64,000 nt of DNA from Diphasiastrum complanatum (GCA_029204225.1 MU832230.1:1-64000), one strand, 5' to 3'. Positions 21,958-34,309 are shown, numbered from the stretch's first letter. Program-made: numbers and translations. The notes: generated from the letters alone by a model not told the origin.

Positions 21958-22870
21958 TCAGACTTGCTGAACTGGCGGAGCAGGCTGCTGAAACTTGCGT
22001 AATCGGTTGTCATTTATCGGAGTATCAAATCGTTTTCCATCCAAGTGCTCAAGAATTACTGCGCCATAGTTTAGGATTTCCTTCACTTTATACGAGCCTT
22101 CCCCAGTAAACTTCAACTTACCCTTGATCAGCTTGGTTTTGTACATCAATGCAAGATCTCCTGCTTTCAGATCTTTCTTGTGCAATCGACGATCGTGCCA
22201 TGCCTTGCGGCGGGCTTTCTCTGCTGCTAAGGCATGAACTGCCATCAATCGGGTTTCACATAATTTGTGCAACGCTTCATGACGAAGTTGTAAAGACTGA
22301 TCATCATTTAATCGTTCCGTTGCTGCTATGCGTAAAGATGGGATTAAAAATTCAATTGGCATAACAACATCTTGACCATAAACCAGTTGAAAAGGTGTTT
22401 GATTTGTACTATTTTTGTAAGCGGTTCTGAATGCCCATAATGCTGCATACAGTTTATGTTCCCAATCAGACCGACTCGCTTCAACTATCTTTGTCATAAT
22501 GGTGCAGAGAATCTTATTAGAAGATTTAGCTTGGCGATTCTCTCTGGGATAATAGGGAGTACTAAATCTGTGTATAACAAAAAAATCTTCCAGTAAACAC
22601 TTTATTGTTTGATTAACAAAGTATGTACCCCGATCACTGACAATTTTGATCGGACATCCAAATCTGATTATAATATTTTCATATAGAAACTTGGCCGTAG
22701 ATTTCGCATCAGCCACTTTGACATTTTGGCTTCAACCCACTTGGTCATATAATCAGTTGCGACGATAATGTATCGGGCCTGAGATCCTTGAGCAGTGGGA
22801 TGAATAGGACCAACATAATCCAATCCCCTTTTTTCAAATGGTGCTTGCGATAAAACCGGATGTAAGGGTT
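21958..22870 (-). pseudogene. Gypsy family A integrase
   Basis: The N-terminal core is fused in frame to RT (GLDYVGPIHP, then TDYMTKWVEA with the first catalytic D at about 22755). A frameshift near 22720 leads to the frame 22716-21958 with the second D in VSDRGTYF, ALWAFRTAYK, QLVYGQDVVMPIEF and a C-terminal part with DLALMYKTKLIKGK and GAVILEHLDG. The third catalytic residue is altered: the motif normally reading QAE reads RENRQAKSSN, so the DDE glutamate is lysine. The zinc-binding HHCC domain is missing. Catalytic activity is not expected. Confidence 0.88.
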
Positions 22871-23813
22871 CATAATTATGTCGAGTAGGTCCAAGCACCA
22901 CTCCGTGAGAAACCCATACCTGGCATTTTTCTGGATTTAGAGAAATCTGATATTTGCGGCATCTTTCAAAGACTTTCTCCAATCGATCCAGGTGGTCTGT
23001 ATCTGTACTATGAACTCCCAAGTCGTCCAAGTAAATTTCAAGAAATTTTTGCAGATAATCTTTAAAGACAGATTGCATTACTCTTTGGAATGAACTTGGT
23101 GCATTACAGAGTCCAACCGACATTACTTTGTAAGCATAGGTGTCCCATTCTATTGCAAAAGCAGTTTTGTGGTGATCGGCAGGCGCAATCTTAACCTAGT
23201 TGTAACCACTAAATCCATCCAGGAAACTATAAGCTTCCGCTCCAGCAAGGCGATCCAAAATGCTTTCAGTAAAAGGTAACGGAAAGTGATCCTTCCGTGT
23301 CACTTTATTCAATGCTTTGAGATTCACATAGATTCGCAATTTCTCATTTTTCTTAAGAATAATGACAATCGGTGAAATCCATTCGGTATGCTCGATCTCA
23401 TAAATGAAATCGGCGTCAAGCAATCTCTGAAGTTCTTTCTTTATCAGATCTGTCACATTAGGATTACAACGATAGAACTTTGTAACCTTTGGTATTGCAT
23501 CAGGTACTAAAGGTATGGTATGTTCAATGACTGATGTCGGAATACCCTTCAAATCTTGATAAGTCCATGCAAAACAATCTTGATACTTAATAAGTAGCAA
23601 ACGGAGTGCTTGAAACTGTTCAGAAGTAGGTTGTAATTCCACTTGTACAATCTTTTCCGGTTCTCCTAGTTCTACAAGATTCATTGGCTGCGTCCTAGCT
23701 GGGCCATCGTAAACCTCTTTAGATTCCGGCATGTGTTCTTCAGGTTCACGATGTGCTTTAGGTAACATGATAACCACATCATCCAGTGTATAACATTTAA
23801 AATGCTCTGGCAT
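22871..23813 (-). pseudogene. Gypsy family A reverse transcriptase
   Basis: RT motifs in order: EHTEWISPIVIILKKN, LKALNKVTRKDHFPLPF, SFLDGFSGYN, then a premature stop at 23196, APADHHKTAF and, in the same frame, LCNAPSSFQRVM and the catalytic YLDDLGVHS (about 23010-23035). The finger and palm are thus present apart from one nonsense codon. After HGVVLG the frame passes directly into integrase sequence, so RNase H, the connection and the integrase zinc finger have been removed by an in-frame deletion. Confidence 0.88.
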
Positions 23814-23894
23814 ATCATGCTGGACTACATTTGCTTGTTTTTTTTCGAAAAGACTTGTCTTGGCTCTTTGTTTAGTCTTCTTAGCAGGAATTGA

Positions 23895-24900
23895 TCATGG
23901 AGGTGATGACTTTCGGGATGATAAATCTTTCTTCACAGGTGAAGACTTCCTAGACGATGATGTCTTGTTGGAGATCTGACTTGAAGAATCATTCTTGACT
24001 TTTCCTTTGCCTTTATCCAATAGAGGTGGCACTTCCTTTAAATCGATCTTTTGAGGGGGATTTTCCCATTTCAGGACCGTATTATAATGTTGCTTTGCTT
24101 GTTTCTTCATCATCAAAACTGTCATCCTGTCTCCCTTCAATATAACTGCTTTGGATGATTTGATTGTTGGTTCATCAGGAACATTACGCACTCCAAATCT
24201 GGTCGGATCCATATGATGTAGAATCTGTTCATCCGTAAGTTCTGCATTGCCATCATAAGTTAAGGCATGGTTCATTGGTATGAGATCATCCTCAATTGGA
24301 TCTGGTATAGGTTCCGTTGATATCCAGGCTACATTCAGCACATTTAGTGGAAACGTGATTGGCGTATCCAAAGTTCAATCTAACAAGGAAATCTCGCTCA
24401 TTTCTGATTGAATATCTTGTTGACACATATATCCTGCTGTACAATCAATTGTTGCAAGAGCTTCATTCCAATTGACAATATCCATTTGAGAATCGTAGTG
24501 AAATCCCAATTTTTTCTCTAGTCGATCACAAGTGTGATCTGTTGTTGATAAATCGTCATCCGCTTTTTGAACCACTGGCTTGATAGTCCAAGTCCTAGGA
24601 TCAATTTTAACTGCACGTTTACGATTTTCAAAAGTGATTTTGCCAGTACCCCAGTTATGAATTACTTGCGCAACTCGTAACCATGGACGTCCTAAGAGAA
24701 CTCGGTAGACATTTGGTGCTTCTGGTAAGTCCATCACGATGAAAGTAATGACGAACTGTACTCTTGCAATCCTGACAGGTATATCTTCCACCATTCCTCG
24801 TGGACGAACTGTCGTCTCATCAACTAGCTTAATAGCAAAAGTAGTAGGCTTAATCTTTGTAAGGCCCCATTAGGGCCTTACAAAAGCTTTGTAGAAATCA
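23895..24900 (-). pseudogene. Gypsy family A protease and protease-RT linker
   Basis: The frame 24794-24375 holds the C-terminal half of a retropepsin (IVMDLPEAPNVYRVLLGRPW; the GRPWL ending is typical). It is closely similar to 60078-60299, where the DSG active site is also visible. An in-frame stop at 24375 separates it from 24371-23895, a Lys/Ser-rich linker leading to RT; a further in-frame stop lies at 23895. The same frame therefore runs from about 24850 to 22670 with only three nonsense codons and no frameshift. Near 24853-24875 the copy contains a 9-bp palindrome (GTAAGGCCC / GGGCCTTAC) where the other copy has coding sequence, indicating a local rearrangement. Homology with the 60-kb copy ends at about 24985, so gag and the 5' LTR are missing. 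Confidence 0.8.
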
Positions 24901-24985
24901 GGTTAACTCCTGAACCACCATCTATCACGACTCTTTCTTTAGAAAATTGTCTGTTGTATCGGCAGAGTGATATTCTTTTGTTCAC

Positions 24986-27639
24986 TTTCCCAATGAGTTT
25001 TTCAGGACCACAATTTTCCAAGATGCCTCATAGTTAATGAATGGAAGCATTTCCAAGCAGATTCTTGTACAAGGGACTCACTCATGAAAGAGTTTTTTAT
25101 TGAAGAAAATCTAGAAGAACTCTTAGGCTAGGATTGGTAAAATAATTGAGCCATCTCTTCACTCATCGCACGTGAGTGATAACTTACACTCCTCACATAA
25201 AGTTCTCTCTCATAAAATCTCTCAAGCAATATATGCTTCACCCTCAACATTCATCACACACAACAACTAGCATTGCATACTAACATTCATAACAACAAAA
25301 AAGAACTAACAAACAAAGCTACTAACACAAAGCACTACAATCCAATTCCACTTCATGCTTAATCCAACAATTACAAGACAAGACAACAACTCTCCAAATT
25401 TACTAACCACAAAATACAAAGAGTGAGCTCCTTCTTATAGGCAACCCCCAATGGTTCATCTTCATGATAGGGTTTTGCCAACTTTCATGCACTTCATGCC
25501 TTTCTTACCAATTGTCCAAACCCCATTGGAAAGTACACCAAGTGGCCTTCATGAGAGAGTGAGAGAGTAATGCATTCAAAGCCTTCCTCTCATGGTTCAC
25601 CCAAAAGTAGCATAGATGGTCACTTTTGTCACATGCTAGTGGGTGTACCTTTCATAGGTTTTTAACTTCCAAGGTCTCTCACCCATTATTAGCCAAATTT
25701 GGGTGTACCCTTTGTGAACCCCTATTCTTGTAGGTGGCCTTCATTTTTCTTAATAATTCCTTTGCCTCTTCTCTGGCAATGAGGCCTTGGAGGCCATGAT
25801 TGAGAAATCTAAAGCCTATGAAAAAACTTTGCCTACTAATGGCATGCACCACTTGGCCTGTTCGTTGGGTTTTTGCTCGGCTGGGTTACCGACTTGGCCT
25901 GCATTATCTGCTTTGTATCCAAAACTTGCGCATATTTTTCTGTTAGAGTTTCCATGATTTTTTGATATTGTCCCAACAATTTTTGGTCCTGTTTTGCATG
26001 AAATTTTTTCTTCAACGAATCTTTTCCCGAACTGACTTTTTCCAGCATTCATGACTAGGGCTCCCTCGACAAACCGGTTTCCCTAAATAATACACTAGGC
26101 AATATATTAGTAAAAGTTGTCTCAATACATGGTGAAATTCTAGCATGATTTTGTCGGCTATTTTCAATTCCGTAAATGGCCAATTTTAAATGCCATAAAA
26201 TATTTTTATCGGCCATTTCTAAAGTCGCAAAATTTTCTCTAGCCACTTTTAGGGTGAGTTGGAACCCAATTCTACAAGCAATTTTATGCTAGGTTTTCTC
26301 TACTAGCTGAGTTTTACATGCTGATTTTTTATAGTTTTGTGAAAACAAACCTCAATATTAGCCCTTAAAAACGTAGTCTTCCTTGTTGGTACACCATAAA
26401 TGCAAGTAGCTGTAGCTTCATGATTAGCCACCCTTTGATGGGTGATGCTAATCTGGTTCTCTGATGATCATCTCCTAGCAAGTCTTCGGTCTTCTAAACA
26501 AGAGGGTATATTCATTCCTGCAATACAACACCCACCCTGTGCATGGCAAAGAGACATTTGCTCCAAATTGGGCTTGTGGTATGTTAAAAAGTTTTAAAAC
26601 CTTACACCCTTCAACAAAAAAACATTCCAAATATGGTCTATAACCAAAACTAGTGAATGTTTTACGAGGATAAAACTTGAAAGCTACAAATCTCATATCC
26701 AATGGTTAAATTGTCATTTTAAACAATTAGTCTAAGGCATATAATAATTTGTTAATTTATGAGACACTCTACAATGTAAATAAAGGAAGGGTATGACATT
26801 AATATGAAAAAAAGATAATGTTTTACACGTAATAGTTGAAATTGGCATTTTAAGGCCTATGAAACATGCACCAATCTTATATAAATTTCATTTCAATGTT
26901 TTGCCTTTACACATGAAGTTTTGTGGGTTGTTTACGTTTTAACTTGTCATGATAGTGGTAAAAGCTATGTAGCATTTGTGAACAGTGATATCGGACACAT
27001 GGCAGCATATGCTTGGTTAACAACGGGCAGATAGTACAGGCTTGCAACTAGATTTTGTCTGGACTGTCCATCTCCAAATGCTACGTCATGTATCGTTCAT
27101 TTGACAGTGCACTACAGCCTTGTAGCTAGATTCGCCGCCCCATGACTCATCTCGCTACAAGCTGTAGCGCATCTCCTCATGAACGATACATAGACCTAAT
27201 AATTTGCTAAAAGCCGAGATGCCACTCTTAGGTGACTTCCAGTATTAAAAACGACTTTTATACCTATATTTAGTTTTTACTTGTTTAAATCTTTGATTAT
27301 ATATTTTTTAATTTCTACCTATTTAAATGTATGCCTTGGCCATGTGTGTTAAGCCCTATGACAAGCTTATTTTAATATTTCAAATTACCTTAATCTTACT
27401 TTTTTTTTCCCTCCTGTGTGGAATTTGTGCGCCCCCCCCCATCCCCCTTTCTTTCTTCTTTTACATGCACCTTCTAGATGTTGGAAGGTGTGTGCTAAAA
27501 AAATTTGCGGCAAATAAACATTAAAAGAAAAATTTGCCTCCTCGAGCCCTTCTACCCTCAAGCTACCACCCTCAGGCGGACACCTTTCCTGGGCTGAATG
27601 GCCTTAGAGGGCAACCTCCCCCCTCCCCTTCTTTCTTTT
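24986..27639. other. Intergenic DNA, no supported gene
   Basis: 25000-25800 is AC-rich with many short direct repeats and a TATA-like CTTATAGG on the minus side at about 25434; it may be an unidentified LTR. At 26048-25836 (minus) a lysine- and glutamine-rich frame resembles a coiled gag fragment, but only weakly. 26250-27640 shows AT-rich DNA without domain-bearing frames. Confidence 0.4.
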
Positions 27640-27870
27640 TTCCCGGACGCCTCCCACGTGTGGGCAGGTGTTTGAACTTGCGTGGTCAAGCCACACCAAG
27701 AGCCCTCCACCACCACACCACACAGGGGTGGATAGCTCACCTAGTTTTGCTGCCCCCCATGTTTGGGCAAGGGGTTTGAACTTGGGTGTTCAACTCCAGT
27801 GCCCACACTAAAAGCCCTCCCTCTACATACCACCACACCACCAAAAAACACACACACACACACACACACG
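27640..27870 (+). repeat. Possible tRNA-derived SINE pair with (CA)n tail
   Basis: Two similar ~90-100-bp units lie at about 27640-27722 and 27750-27842. Each has a GTTTGAACTTGNGTG block resembling a polymerase III box B. The second is preceded by GGGTGGATAGCTCACCTAG at about 27725, resembling a box A. A (CA)n run follows at 27846-27869. The box matches are imperfect. Confidence 0.3.
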
Positions 27871-28081
27871 CATCACCTTGTTTTTGTATAGGGAGGTTTG
27901 AAAGATTTTTAAGAAGATGGTGCAGATTCCAGAATTATGCCATTGCAATATGTAATTTTTTTAAAAAACAAGAATAATTATCGAGAACAATCTAGGAGGC
28001 TACTTTCGCACTCTACAAAACGCCTCTATGTTGACTGTCTGTCTTACTGCCTGACTGTCTGACCGTGTTAAACGTGTTTGT

Positions 28082-28096
28082 AGAATATTCTGGAAC
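28082..28096 (+). promoter_or_regulatory. Perfect three-unit heat shock element
   Basis: AGAATATTCTGGAAC contains GAA, TTC and GAA in alternating orientation separated by two bases each, the canonical HSF-binding trimer site. It lies ~345 bp upstream of the TATA box of the HSF gene at 28879, which suggests autoregulation or heat induction. Confidence 0.75.
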
Positions 28097-28248
28097 CCGG
28101 ATAAGGCCTGCCAGCTGCCAGCCCTGAGCCCGTGAGCTATCGCCAGCGTGGCCTCCCGACCAGATCTATTCCGCCATTGCCATTGGCTGCTACGTACAAG
28201 CCACGCGTAGTACTAGATATTTATAGCTGACAGCCACACATGGCACGA

Positions 28249-28254
28249 CACGTG
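28249..28254 (+). promoter_or_regulatory. G-box (ACACGTGG) in HSF promoter
   Basis: CACGTG in the context ACACGTGGG, ~190 bp upstream of the TATA box. The core can be bound by bZIP or bHLH factors, and the ACGTGG context resembles an abscisic-acid response element. Confidence 0.4.
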
Positions 28255-28437
28255 GGAAAAACTGAATCCCTTCCCGGACCTCGTTTTCAGGGCCTTCAAG
28301 CTTCTTTTTCCATCTCCGCGGCTCTGGTCCTCTCTGGACTGATCCTCCCTCCCAAGCCCTTCCTTCCTCGTCTCTGTTCTCCCGAAGCCCTTCCTTCTGT
28401 TCTCCAGGCTTTCTTCTCCCCTGCCTTGTTCGGCTTG

Positions 28438-28443
28438 TATAAA
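28438..28443 (+). promoter_or_regulatory. TATA box of the HSF gene
   Basis: TTGTATAAAGC stands 441 bp before the HSF ATG, in otherwise CT-rich sequence. With a start site ~30 bp downstream, the 5' leader would be about 410 nt if unspliced. Confidence 0.55.
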
Positions 28444-28734
28444 GCTTCAGCAAAAACGTGGACGTCTTTCTCATGCGTCAGATGTTCGTTAGTGACATCA
28501 ACAATCAACAATTCAGCTTCAATTCTTCTGCAGAAACAGCCAACATTGCTCTTGTCTTGCCACAAGTATAAACAGCGCCTGCATTTAGATTTGAGTTCAG
28601 ATCTGAGGAGTGGATTTGAGGTGATTGCATTGATACAGCTGCACTTCTGATTGCTTGCATTTTCTTTTCAAGACCCCATTAGAGACCAATTTCTGAGCTC
28701 CGAATTGAATTCTGGAAGCGGAGCAAAAGCTTCG

Positions 28735-28797
28735 ATGATTGTTGTTTCTCTGGTGTTCGTCGCCAGTCCAAGATTTTTCGAAGCGGAATTCAACTAG
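28735..28797 (+). other. Upstream open reading frame in the HSF leader
   Basis: An ATG at 28735 opens a 20-codon frame ending at TAG, 81 nt before the HSF start. Another uATG at about 28473 opens a ~32-codon frame, if transcription begins upstream of it. uORFs commonly reduce translation of the main frame, and some plant HSF transcripts are known to carry them. This assumes an unspliced leader. Confidence 0.4.
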
Positions 28798-28878
28798 TTT
28801 GCGTCTTTGCTCTTCGTCGTCATTCTGTTTTCTGTTGGATAGGAACGCATTAGATACCATATTTGTGAAGTTGGAGCT

Positions 28879-30656
28879 ATGGAGAACTCTGCAATCAGCT
28901 TATCTGCAGAAAACTCTGGGGTGGATGTATCTCAAACAAATCTATCGTCTTCAAGCGGCATTGTTAGTAGTGATCCAACTATTCCTCAGCCATCAGAGGC
29001 GTTGCTGGGGTTAGCTACACCTCCATTTCTTACAAAAACGTATGATATGATCGACGATCCCAATACGGATGACATTGTTTCATGGAGCAGTCGCAGTAAT
29101 AGCTTTATTGTTTGGAGTCCGCCCGAGCTTGCTACCAGCATCCTTCCAAATTACTTCAAGCATAGTAACTTTTCGAGCTTTGTCCGGCAGCTTAACTCAT
29201 ACGTAAGTTCATTTTTCCTGAATCCTGTCCTATGCTTTGCTTCGTTCGGTTCGCATTGTCGCGATAATTATGCAAGAACTCTTGTGTCCTGCTTGTGATT
29301 ATTGGTTCCGAAGTGCTTTTTAGTAATAAAAGAGTAGAAAATCTTTGTTGTTATTCATCGCTGATTGAGACGTTCGGTCGATAGTTATTGCCGTTTGAGG
29401 CATTGAGAGAGATATCTTCAGTTTTTGCTACTTGAAGATTTGAGAAATTCTATCCAAGTATCTTTGAGCTCCTGTAAAATTTGAAGATAGATAAATATAT
29501 TACTGAACTTTCATGCTGCTGGATATGAATTTATCATCATAAACTGAAGCTGTTCCTTTGCTAACGCGCTTGCCCTATGCAGGGATTTCGCAAGGTGGAT
29601 TCAGATAGATGGGAGTTTGCAGCCGAAGGATTTATTCGAGGCCAGAGGCAACTATTAAAGACACTGCGTCGACGTAAGCCTGTGAATCAAAATCAAACGC
29701 AACAGCAGACAGGGGCGGAATCGTCGCAGGGGCTTATAGAGCTGGGAAAGTTCGGAGGGTTTGAAGAAGACATTGAGGACTTGAAGCGAGATAAAAATGT
29801 CTTGATGCATGAACTGGTCAAAATGCGGCAGCAACAGCAAACCACGGATCAAAATATGAAATTTTTAGGCCAACGGCTGATTGCAACAGAACAAAGACAG
29901 CGGCAGATGATGACTTTCTTGGCCAAAACTATGCAGAATCCCTCCATTTTTGCCCATCTTGTCGAGCAGAATGATGCTAACAAGTCTATTGGTCCTCAGA
30001 GCAGAAAACGACAGTTGCCAAAGCACGAACTGTTCACACAGAAAGGAGATTCAGAGGCTTCCTCCTCGAAGGGCCAGATTCTCGAGTACCAAACTGCCAT
30101 AACCGATCCTGCCAAATCTCCATTTCCAGAATTCACGAACTATTTGGAGCCGGCATCCATTGATGTAAGTTTGCTGGACGAACTTTTCCACGGCCTAAAA
30201 CAGGAATATAATGAAGAAGGTGCTGAAACCAGTATATCGGAGTCCGATCCAAATGTAAACCCTAATGAGAGCTTAGGATCTGCAGAAACCACACAAGTTT
30301 CGAAGGGAGGTGAGGCCTTTAGTCTAGCACATTTCCGCGGTAGTGGATCCTCTAGTTCAGAGGAGGTGGCAGCGGAAGCCGAGAAGGAATCTCTGGAAGG
30401 ACCAGAAGAGTCGGAAATGGGATTTTCATCATATGAACAGCGCATATCAACAGTCCACACCCCTTTTCTTCTAGATGATACTTTGGAAGACGACTGGAAT
30501 GAGCTTTTTGAAAGTATGGAAGTTTATGACAAAACCAAAATAGGTCACAAAGAAGGTATCATTTCTTCTACAAGTACATTTGTGGAGAAAGGAAGCGCAG
30601 AAGACCTCAGGGACAGCGAAGACGCCGTGGAGGCTGAACCACCGGCCCAGCACTGA
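28879..30656 (+). CDS. Class A heat shock transcription factor (HsfA1-like)
   Basis: Two exons, 28879-29202 and 29583-30656, give 465 residues. The intron (29203-29582, GTAAGT...CAG, phase 0) interrupts the DNA-binding domain after NSY, the position conserved in plant HSFs. The DNA-binding domain spans about residues 48-141 ([26 protein letters not shown], then [13 protein letters not shown]). The HR-A/B oligomerisation coiled coil follows at roughly 170-240, with the longer class A spacing ([25 protein letters not shown]). A nuclear localisation signal reads SRKRQLPK. Two acidic-aromatic AHA-like activation motifs are visible: [10 protein letters not shown] and [10 protein letters not shown]. 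Trimers bind heat shock elements in the nucleus and activate chaperone genes. Class A is secure; subclass A1 is a judgement from the overall layout. Confidence 0.95.
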
Positions 30657-32309
30657 TATCCTATACTGGCTTCCGCCCCAGCAGATGAAATGTATAGCTC
30701 CTGTTTCAGCAAATCGTCGATTTTCAGTTTGCCTAGAAAAATAATCTGTAGTACAGAAATAGTATTGGAAGTTGGAACCAAAATGCATTCGATGCCTAGT
30801 TAACAGAAGCAGACAGAAGAAGCAAGACGTTTTCTCGCAAAGCAAAATCTAGCTCCAGGGAAAAAAATTTCTGGGGCTCAATGCTTTTTGCACAATGCGT
30901 AGCACATACTTCACTGGTTCTGCTGGAAACCTGATGAATGAGCATGTATTTATATCGCTCCTACGAGTTTCAATGTCATGGCTACAATCTGGCTTGCACA
31001 AACTAGATTTTGAGAAATTTTTCTCTCTAGTAGTGCTGTGCTCCGGGTTGTTCAGTCTTCTGAGCGGCCAAAACTGCCATGTGCTTGAAGTTCTAGAGCT
31101 CATGCTACAACTCATCAGGTTTTCTCCGGAAGGCACCAAATATATTGTCCATATAGGTCAGTCCCTCTATCTCGATGTTTTTCAGATGGAGAACCAGTTT
31201 GTAAATGTGTGGAATTTTCTGCATGTTTTTTCTATCAATAATCCTAATTTTTTGTGAATGTGGACTTTAGCATTGCTTCCGCTAGAGCCCGAGCGGAATT
31301 TTGTTTTCTGAGTAGACTTTTGAAGTAGAACCTGACACAAAAATGCTTGTTGAAAAGAAGTCAATTTTATTTTGCTGTTTGTGCGTTTGATTGCAGCTTG
31401 AGCGATGAAGACAGAATACATGCCGTATGATTTCAAACCAGCCTTGCAGATTAGTTTCGAGTAATTCTCCATTCAAAAGATCGAAATTGAACTGCAAAAA
31501 TTTCTGATGGAGGCTAAAAGCTGATTGATGCCGATGCATTACAGAAAACTCCTCGTAACCTCGGCTGACTGAGCTTTGAGGTCCCATCTACTCCAGTGTC
31601 AATCGGCAAAATCATACCACGAGGCAATAGAACCCTTTTGTTCAATTCCTGCCATTACAGCAAGAGGTATACCAAAAAGTATTGCAGCAAAAGGTATCCC
31701 ACACTTTTCTCTTTTACCACATGGTTTCTGAACCGAGGTGCAGCAAACTATTCTCCTTTACCGTGCATTTCGTGAACTGTGTTCTGATACTTGCTGTTGC
31801 TAGTGTCATTGATATACTCTCTATCAATGAGAGGTAATGAAGCCCATTTACGGTCTCCATTTACTGGTTTGTACCAAGAGCTATTCTGAGGTTTTCCTTC
31901 TTATATAAGCTTGAAAGCTATAGTTAGACGTTTGCTTGTTGGTAGTATCATCTCTTATCAATTTCCAGACTGTGCCACTGGCAGGAAAGCGTATCTCTAA
32001 AATTTCCAGAATGTGCCATTGGCAGGAAAGCGTCGTATTTTCGCTCTCATTCCTACTTCAAAGAAGGATCCTCTGAAAAATTTCACAGTTTTAAGGACAG
32101 ATCTGAATGTTTCGTTCATCGATCAGAGCTGCTTGCAGACCTCCACAAGAAGAAGACAATTTCACATTTAGACGCGAGCTTGGACGTAGTAAGCGCAGTG
32201 ACATTATCCTTTCTAGGACAATACTTGATCTGAAACACAAATCTTCCAAAGAACGCAAACAATCGTTTGTCACTTGGATCTTCTTGTGTGAATAAGTAAT
32301 TCCAAGAAC

Positions 32310-32311
<2 letters not shown>
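30657..32311. other. HSF 3' region and intergenic DNA
   Basis: The 3' untranslated region must begin here; no unambiguous polyadenylation site stands out. A ~33-bp unit (ATTTCCAGAMTGTGCCAYTGGCAGGAAAGCG) is repeated at about 31963 and 32001. No second gene is supported. Confidence 0.45.
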
Positions 32312-32352
<41 letters not shown>

Positions 32353-32570
32353 GAAAGGTATTCATGCCATTCCTTGAATCTAAAGGCCGAAAATAAACGG
32401 TGTGTATGATCAAAGCTAAAAGGGATTTATTCATGTGCGACAAGAGCTCAATATTGTCATAGATTGCACCTAATCCAACATCAATTCAAACAAATCACCA
32501 ACGTGGCTCCTACAAAAGTATGAACAAAATCGCTAATAAAAAAGACAAGAATCAAGAAAAGTGAATGAGA
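32312..32570. repeat. (GA)n-headed block, copy 1 of a dispersed duplication
   Basis: A (GA)n run at 32312-32350 is followed by ~200 bp, including TGTATGATCAAAGCTAAAAG and CTAATCCAACATCAATT, that recurs at 35084-35220 and, after an interruption, at 36066-36130. Confidence 0.6.
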
Positions 32571-32585
32571 GAGAAGAATCTAGGC

Positions 32586-34309
32586 ATTGATGGACAAAAA
32601 GGGTTCTATGCATTTTGATTGGTCCACGTGTGATTAGCTTTTTGACCAACTCAAGTTAAATAGTTGTGTTTGATGGACACGTCTTTCAATTTATCCTATG
32701 TCTCTCTCAACAGTGATGGACAAAAAGGGTTTTGACCAACTCAAGTTAACGAGGGTTGTTTGATGGACATATGTCTTTCAATTTATCCTATATCTCTCTC
32801 AACAATCATATTATCAAATGTAGGCAGTGATGGACAAAAAGGGTTTTGTGCGTTCTGCTTGGTCCACGTGTGATTATGGCTTTGACCAACTCAAGTTAAC
32901 GAGGTGTGTTTGATTGACACATGTCTTTCAATTTATCCTATATCTCTCTGTCAAAAGTAATGGACAAAAAGGGTTCTGACAACTCAAGTTAACGAGGTTT
33001 CAATTTATCCTATCTCTCTCTCAACAATGATGGACAAAAAGAGTTCTGACCAACTCAAGTTAACGAGGTGTGTTTGTCTTTCAATTTATCCTATATCTCT
33101 CCCAACAATGATGGACAAAAAAGATTTTGTTCATTCTAATTGGTCCACGTGTGATTAGGGTTTTGACCACCAACTCAATGATGGACACGTCTTTCAATTT
33201 ATCCTATATCTCTCTCAATGATCACATTATCAAATGTAGGTAGTGATGGACAAAAAGGTTTTTGTGCATTTTGATTGGTCCACGTGTGATTAGGGTTTTG
33301 ACCAACTCAAGTTAACTAGGTGTGTTTGATGGACACATGTGTTTCAATTTATCCTATATCTCTCTCAGCAACGATGGAAAAAAATGATTCTGACCAACTC
33401 AAGTTAACGAGGTGTTTTTGATGGAGACATGTCTTTCAATTTATCCTATATCTTTCTCATCAGTGATAGACAAAAAGGGTTTTATGCATTCTGATTGGTC
33501 CACGTGTGATTAAGGTTTTGACCAACTCAAGTTAATGAGGTGTGTTTGATGGATACATGTCTTTCAATTTATCCTATATCTCTCTCAACAATGATGGACA
33601 AAAAGGATTCTGTGGATTCTGATTGGTCCACGTGTGATTAGGGTTTTTACCAGCTCATTAACGAGGTGTATTTGATGGACACATGTCTTTCAATTTATCT
33701 TATATCTCTCTAAGTAGTGATGGACAAAAAGGATTATGTGCATTTAGATTGGTCCACATGTGATTAGGGTTTTGACCAACTCAAGTTAACGAGGTGTGTT
33801 TCATAATGGACACATGTCTTTCAAATTATCCTATATCTCTCTCAACAGTGATGGACAAAAAAGGTTCTGTACATTTTGATTGGTTTATGTGTGATTAGGA
33901 TTTTGACCAACTCAAGTTAACAAGGTGTTGATGGACACGCGTCTTTCAATTTATCCTATATCTCTCTCAACTCACATTAAATGTAGGCAGTGATGGACAA
34001 AAAAGATTCTGTGCATTCTGATTGGTCCACATGTGATTAGGGTTTTGACCAACTCGGTTAACGAGGTGAGTTTCACGGACACGTCTTTCAATTTATCCTA
34101 TATCTCTCTTAGTAGTGATGGACAAAAAGGGTTCTGACTAACTCAAGTTAACGAGGTGTGTTCAATGGACATGTCTTTCAATTTATCCTGTATCTCTCTC
34201 AACAATGATGGACAAAAAGGGTTTTGTGCATTCTGATTGGTCCACGTGTGATTAGGGTTTTGACCATTGACTCAAATTAACGAGGTGTTGATGGTGGACA
34301 CATGCCTTT

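Noticed and set aside
28240-28650. 136-codon plus-strand frame across the HSF promoter and leader
   Set aside because: It spans the TATA box and leader, has no domain, and is best explained by CT-rich promoter sequence.
30895-31257. 120-codon plus-strand frame downstream of the HSF gene
   Set aside because: No domain, no homologue in the window, and it lies in the probable 3' untranslated or intergenic region.
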